Assembly (NCBI GenBank): GCA_021787395.1
Contig: JAJYLZ010000016.1
Location: 1-61,041, forward strand
Source: Chloroflexota bacterium
GTDB lineage: Bacteria > Chloroflexota > Limnocylindria > Limnocylindrales > CSP1-4
Direction: 5' to 3'
DNA: 61,041 bases
The position numbers were made by a program, and so were the translations under genes. This document shows positions 60,921 to 61,041 of the stretch, one piece after another. Under the pieces are notes generated by a model, which did not search any database, had not been told where the DNA came from, and worked only from the letters and a program-made list of their open reading frames with translations. Position 1 is the stretch's first letter, and each line of letters starts with the position of its first letter.

Positions 60921-61041
60921 TGTCAATGGCCATCTGAAAGTCCCCGCCCGTGGCCATGAGAAGTCCCCGCCCTGACGTGGATTCTCAGGCTCGCTGGACC
61001 GGCATCCCTCCTCTCGTCCTCGCCTCCTTCATCCGGTACGA
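60921..61041. mobile_element. Terminal region of a probable IS21-family element (cut by window end)
   Basis: From TGTCAATGGCCATCTGAAAG onward two 22-23-bp direct repeats stand 24 bases apart (60927-60949 and 60951-60972), each reading TGGCCAT..GAAGTCCCCGCCC. IS21-type elements begin with TGT and carry such multiple subterminal transposase-binding repeats; TGGCCA...AAGTCCCCGCC is a form I associate with them. The transposase genes would lie beyond the right edge. The inner 70 bases show no start codon I can trust. Confidence 0.55.

Noticed and set aside
60728..60975. Small plus-strand frames before the IS end
   Set aside because: They have no ribosome-binding sites or recognisable sequence and lie across the start region of the minus-strand gene and the IS repeats.

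Overview
The window is 61 kb of very GC-rich DNA carrying about 50 densely packed genes, many in operons joined by ATGA/GTGA or TGATG overlaps. The gene content suits a free-living heterotroph: a V/A-type rotary ATPase in Thermus-like gene order, an adenosine deaminase of the actinobacterial type, secreted lipoproteins with Ala/Pro/Ser-rich linkers, and ABC uptake of a polyol or sugar. A high-GC Chloroflexota lineage (Limnocylindria-like) is my best guess. The sequence alone does not prove it, and Actinobacteria- or Deinococcus-Thermus-related lineages remain possible.

Layout. 1-2432 (+): end of a threonine-synthase-like PLP enzyme, then two unlike carbamoyltransferases in tandem, suggesting nitrogen or purine catabolism rather than pyrimidine or arginine synthesis. 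2433-2837: repeat-bearing spacer. 2838-3941 (-): adenosine deaminase. 4207-12577 (-): nine-gene V/A-ATPase operon, transcribed G-I-K-E-C-F-A-B-D. 12827-18768: MFS exporter, lipoprotein, VapBC pair, serine hydrolase, secreted protein. 18887-28752: two-domain SDR; an FAD reductase translationally coupled to a stand-alone cyclic-nucleotide-binding protein; a cis-3-hydroxyproline dehydratase-like enolase; a second SDR; a DEAD-box helicase operon with two small unknown proteins; a sigma-70 factor with a large insertion; a zinc-ribbon protein. 29041-33387 (-): ABC-2 exporter pair and a membrane-anchored beta-propeller.

33582-47467 is a self-contained polyol module: FGGY kinase, EtfA, EtfB, GlpD, GlpK and a YgcU-like FAD dehydrogenase on the minus strand, divergent from an ABC uptake system, GldA and an RpiR regulator on the plus strand. 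Two 13-bp palindromes, each over the -10 of one divergent promoter and 74 bp apart, are the likely RpiR operators. The whole module is bracketed by a 45-bp direct repeat (44/45 identical). One copy is the last codons and 3' hairpin of the neighbouring M28 peptidase gene, and the single mismatch is synonymous. This looks like an island inserted at the 3' end of that gene, and it is the most interesting structure in the window.

47504-61041: M28 peptidase; AbiE toxin-antitoxin pair with a frameshifted toxin and a visible autoregulatory promoter; DUF2283 protein; small membrane protein; Asp-box secreted protein; frameshifted orphan ABC permease; PNPOx-fold protein; PLD-helicase-DUF3427 protein; tRNA-Gly(CCC); a coupled two-gene unknown (soluble plus four-TM); and the end of a likely IS21-family element at the right edge. 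This end looks like an accessory, possibly defensive, region.
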